From: Deltaproteobacteria bacterium
GTDB taxonomy: Bacteria > UBA10199 > SPLOWO2-01-44-7
DNA length: 5,987 nucleotides
Reading direction: 5' to 3'
Assembly (NCBI GenBank): GCA_016203765.1
Contig: JACQMB010000108.1
Span: 1-5,987 of the forward strand
In this document: positions 5,482 through 5,987 of the stretch, one piece after another
How the letters are laid out: each line of letters begins with the position of its first letter
Numbering within the stretch: the first letter of the stretch is position 1
Notes under the pieces: generated by a model
Databases searched by the model: none
What the model saw: the letters and a program-made list of their open reading frames with translations, nothing else
Told to the model about the DNA's origin: nothing
Program-made: the position numbers and the translations under genes

Positions 5482-5987
5482 ATTCTCAACCGGCTCAAAG
5501 CAAAGGCGGCACCGCGCTTCATAGTGTTGCTCGGCCCCGACCACCACCTGCTGTTGGTCGGCGACCAGGCGCTGGGATTTGGTCGCCTCACCCCCGCAGA
5601 CCATACAGACCGCCTTCAACTTGGTCACCTCATCGGCGATGGCCAAAAGCCGCGGCATCGGGCCGAACGGTTTTCCCAAATAATCCTGGTCGAGACCGGC
5701 CACAATCAGACGCAGGCGCCGGTTGGCCAGTTTTTCACAAATCGCCACCAGCTCTTCGGAAAAAAACTGGACCTCGTCAATACCGACCACGCGGGTCGTA
5801 TCGTTCAGGCGCGCCAATATTTCCCCCGCCTCGGCAATCGGCGTGCAGACAAATTTTTGATTGAGATGGGAGGTGATGTATTCGGTATCGTAGCGGTTAT
5901 CGAGGACCGGTTTGAAAATTTGGATTTTTTGTTTGGCGATCTTGGCCAGACGCAGTCTGCGGATCAATTCTTCGGTCTTTCCCGAAA
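5413..5987 (-). CDS. tdk: Thymidine kinase, type II (partial, N-terminus beyond right edge)
   Basis: This enzyme phosphorylates thymidine with ATP to dTMP in the pyrimidine salvage pathway. The frame is open to the right edge, and its first complete codons read SGKTEELIRRLR, the end of the Walker A loop; only about ten to fifteen residues should be missing. The TTG at 5967 is therefore not the start. Further family marks are DEVQFF (5778-5761) with the probable catalytic Glu at 5775-5773, the GLDQDYLGKPFGPMP segment, and DEVTKLKAVC. Four zinc-ligand cysteines form two CxxC pairs (codons at 5607 and 5598, 5511 and 5502), followed by the thymidine-binding loop region QHYEARC before the last pair. 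About 190 residues are visible, giving a total near 200, normal to slightly long. The last ~22 residues lie beyond the conserved core and are antisense to the end of the barrel gene. It is convergent with purMN and not in their operon. Confidence 0.95.
   Translation of the reverse strand, partial: SGKTEELIRRLRLAKIAKQKIQIFKPVLDNRYDTEYITSHLNQKFVCTPIAEAGEILARLNDTTRVVGIDEVQFFSEELVAICEKLANRRLRLIVAGLDQDYLGKPFGPMPRLLAIADEVTKLKAVCMVCGGEATKSQRLVADQQQVVVGAEQHYEARCRLCFEPVENLKMEAEASVDAEGETPRRTATQ

Noticed and set aside
5413..5967. Thymidine kinase starting at TTG 5967
   Set aside because: Codons just upstream read SGKTEE, the end of Walker A, so the gene continues beyond the window and the TTG is internal.

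Overview
The window looks like chromosomal DNA of a Gram-negative bacterium of moderate GC content. The downstream membrane protein has a signal peptide and ends in Phe, as outer-membrane beta-barrels do. Two NtrC-family (sigma-54-dependent) regulators with a soluble PAS histidine kinase are a style common in Deltaproteobacteria in the broad sense, Nitrospirota and related environmental lineages. That placement is an inference; no gene here fixes the phylum.

Left half (1-3072, minus strand): a compact three-gene two-component operon read right to left. It holds a soluble PAS-type histidine kinase, a complete sigma-54-activating response regulator 13 nt downstream, and a second NtrC-type response regulator 3 nt after that, cut by the left window edge. 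Spacing and ribosome-binding sites indicate co-transcription, and one kinase may feed two regulators.

Centre (about 3073-3256): an AT-rich divergent intergenic region. It carries two AAGTACTT palindromes, weak promoter-like boxes on both strands, and an imperfect inverted repeat of about 91 bp (3173-3263) that looks like a REP/MITE-type palindromic element. The element runs into the first codons of purM.

Right half (3257-5481, plus strand): purM and purN, overlapping by ATGA, encode steps 5 and 3 of de novo purine (IMP) synthesis. A 7-bp tandem repeat array starts at the purN stop codon. A small secreted beta-barrel outer-membrane protein of unknown role follows. Converging on it from the right edge is a type II thymidine kinase gene (minus strand, 5' end missing), whose last 22 codons and stop overlap the end of the barrel gene in antisense.

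I found no CRISPR array, tRNA, rRNA, transposase gene or clear intrinsic terminator. Most coding content is ordinary. The unusual material is the palindromic element at the purM start, the paired palindromes beside it, the heptanucleotide array and the antisense gene overlap. No gene-free stretch exceeds 300 bases.
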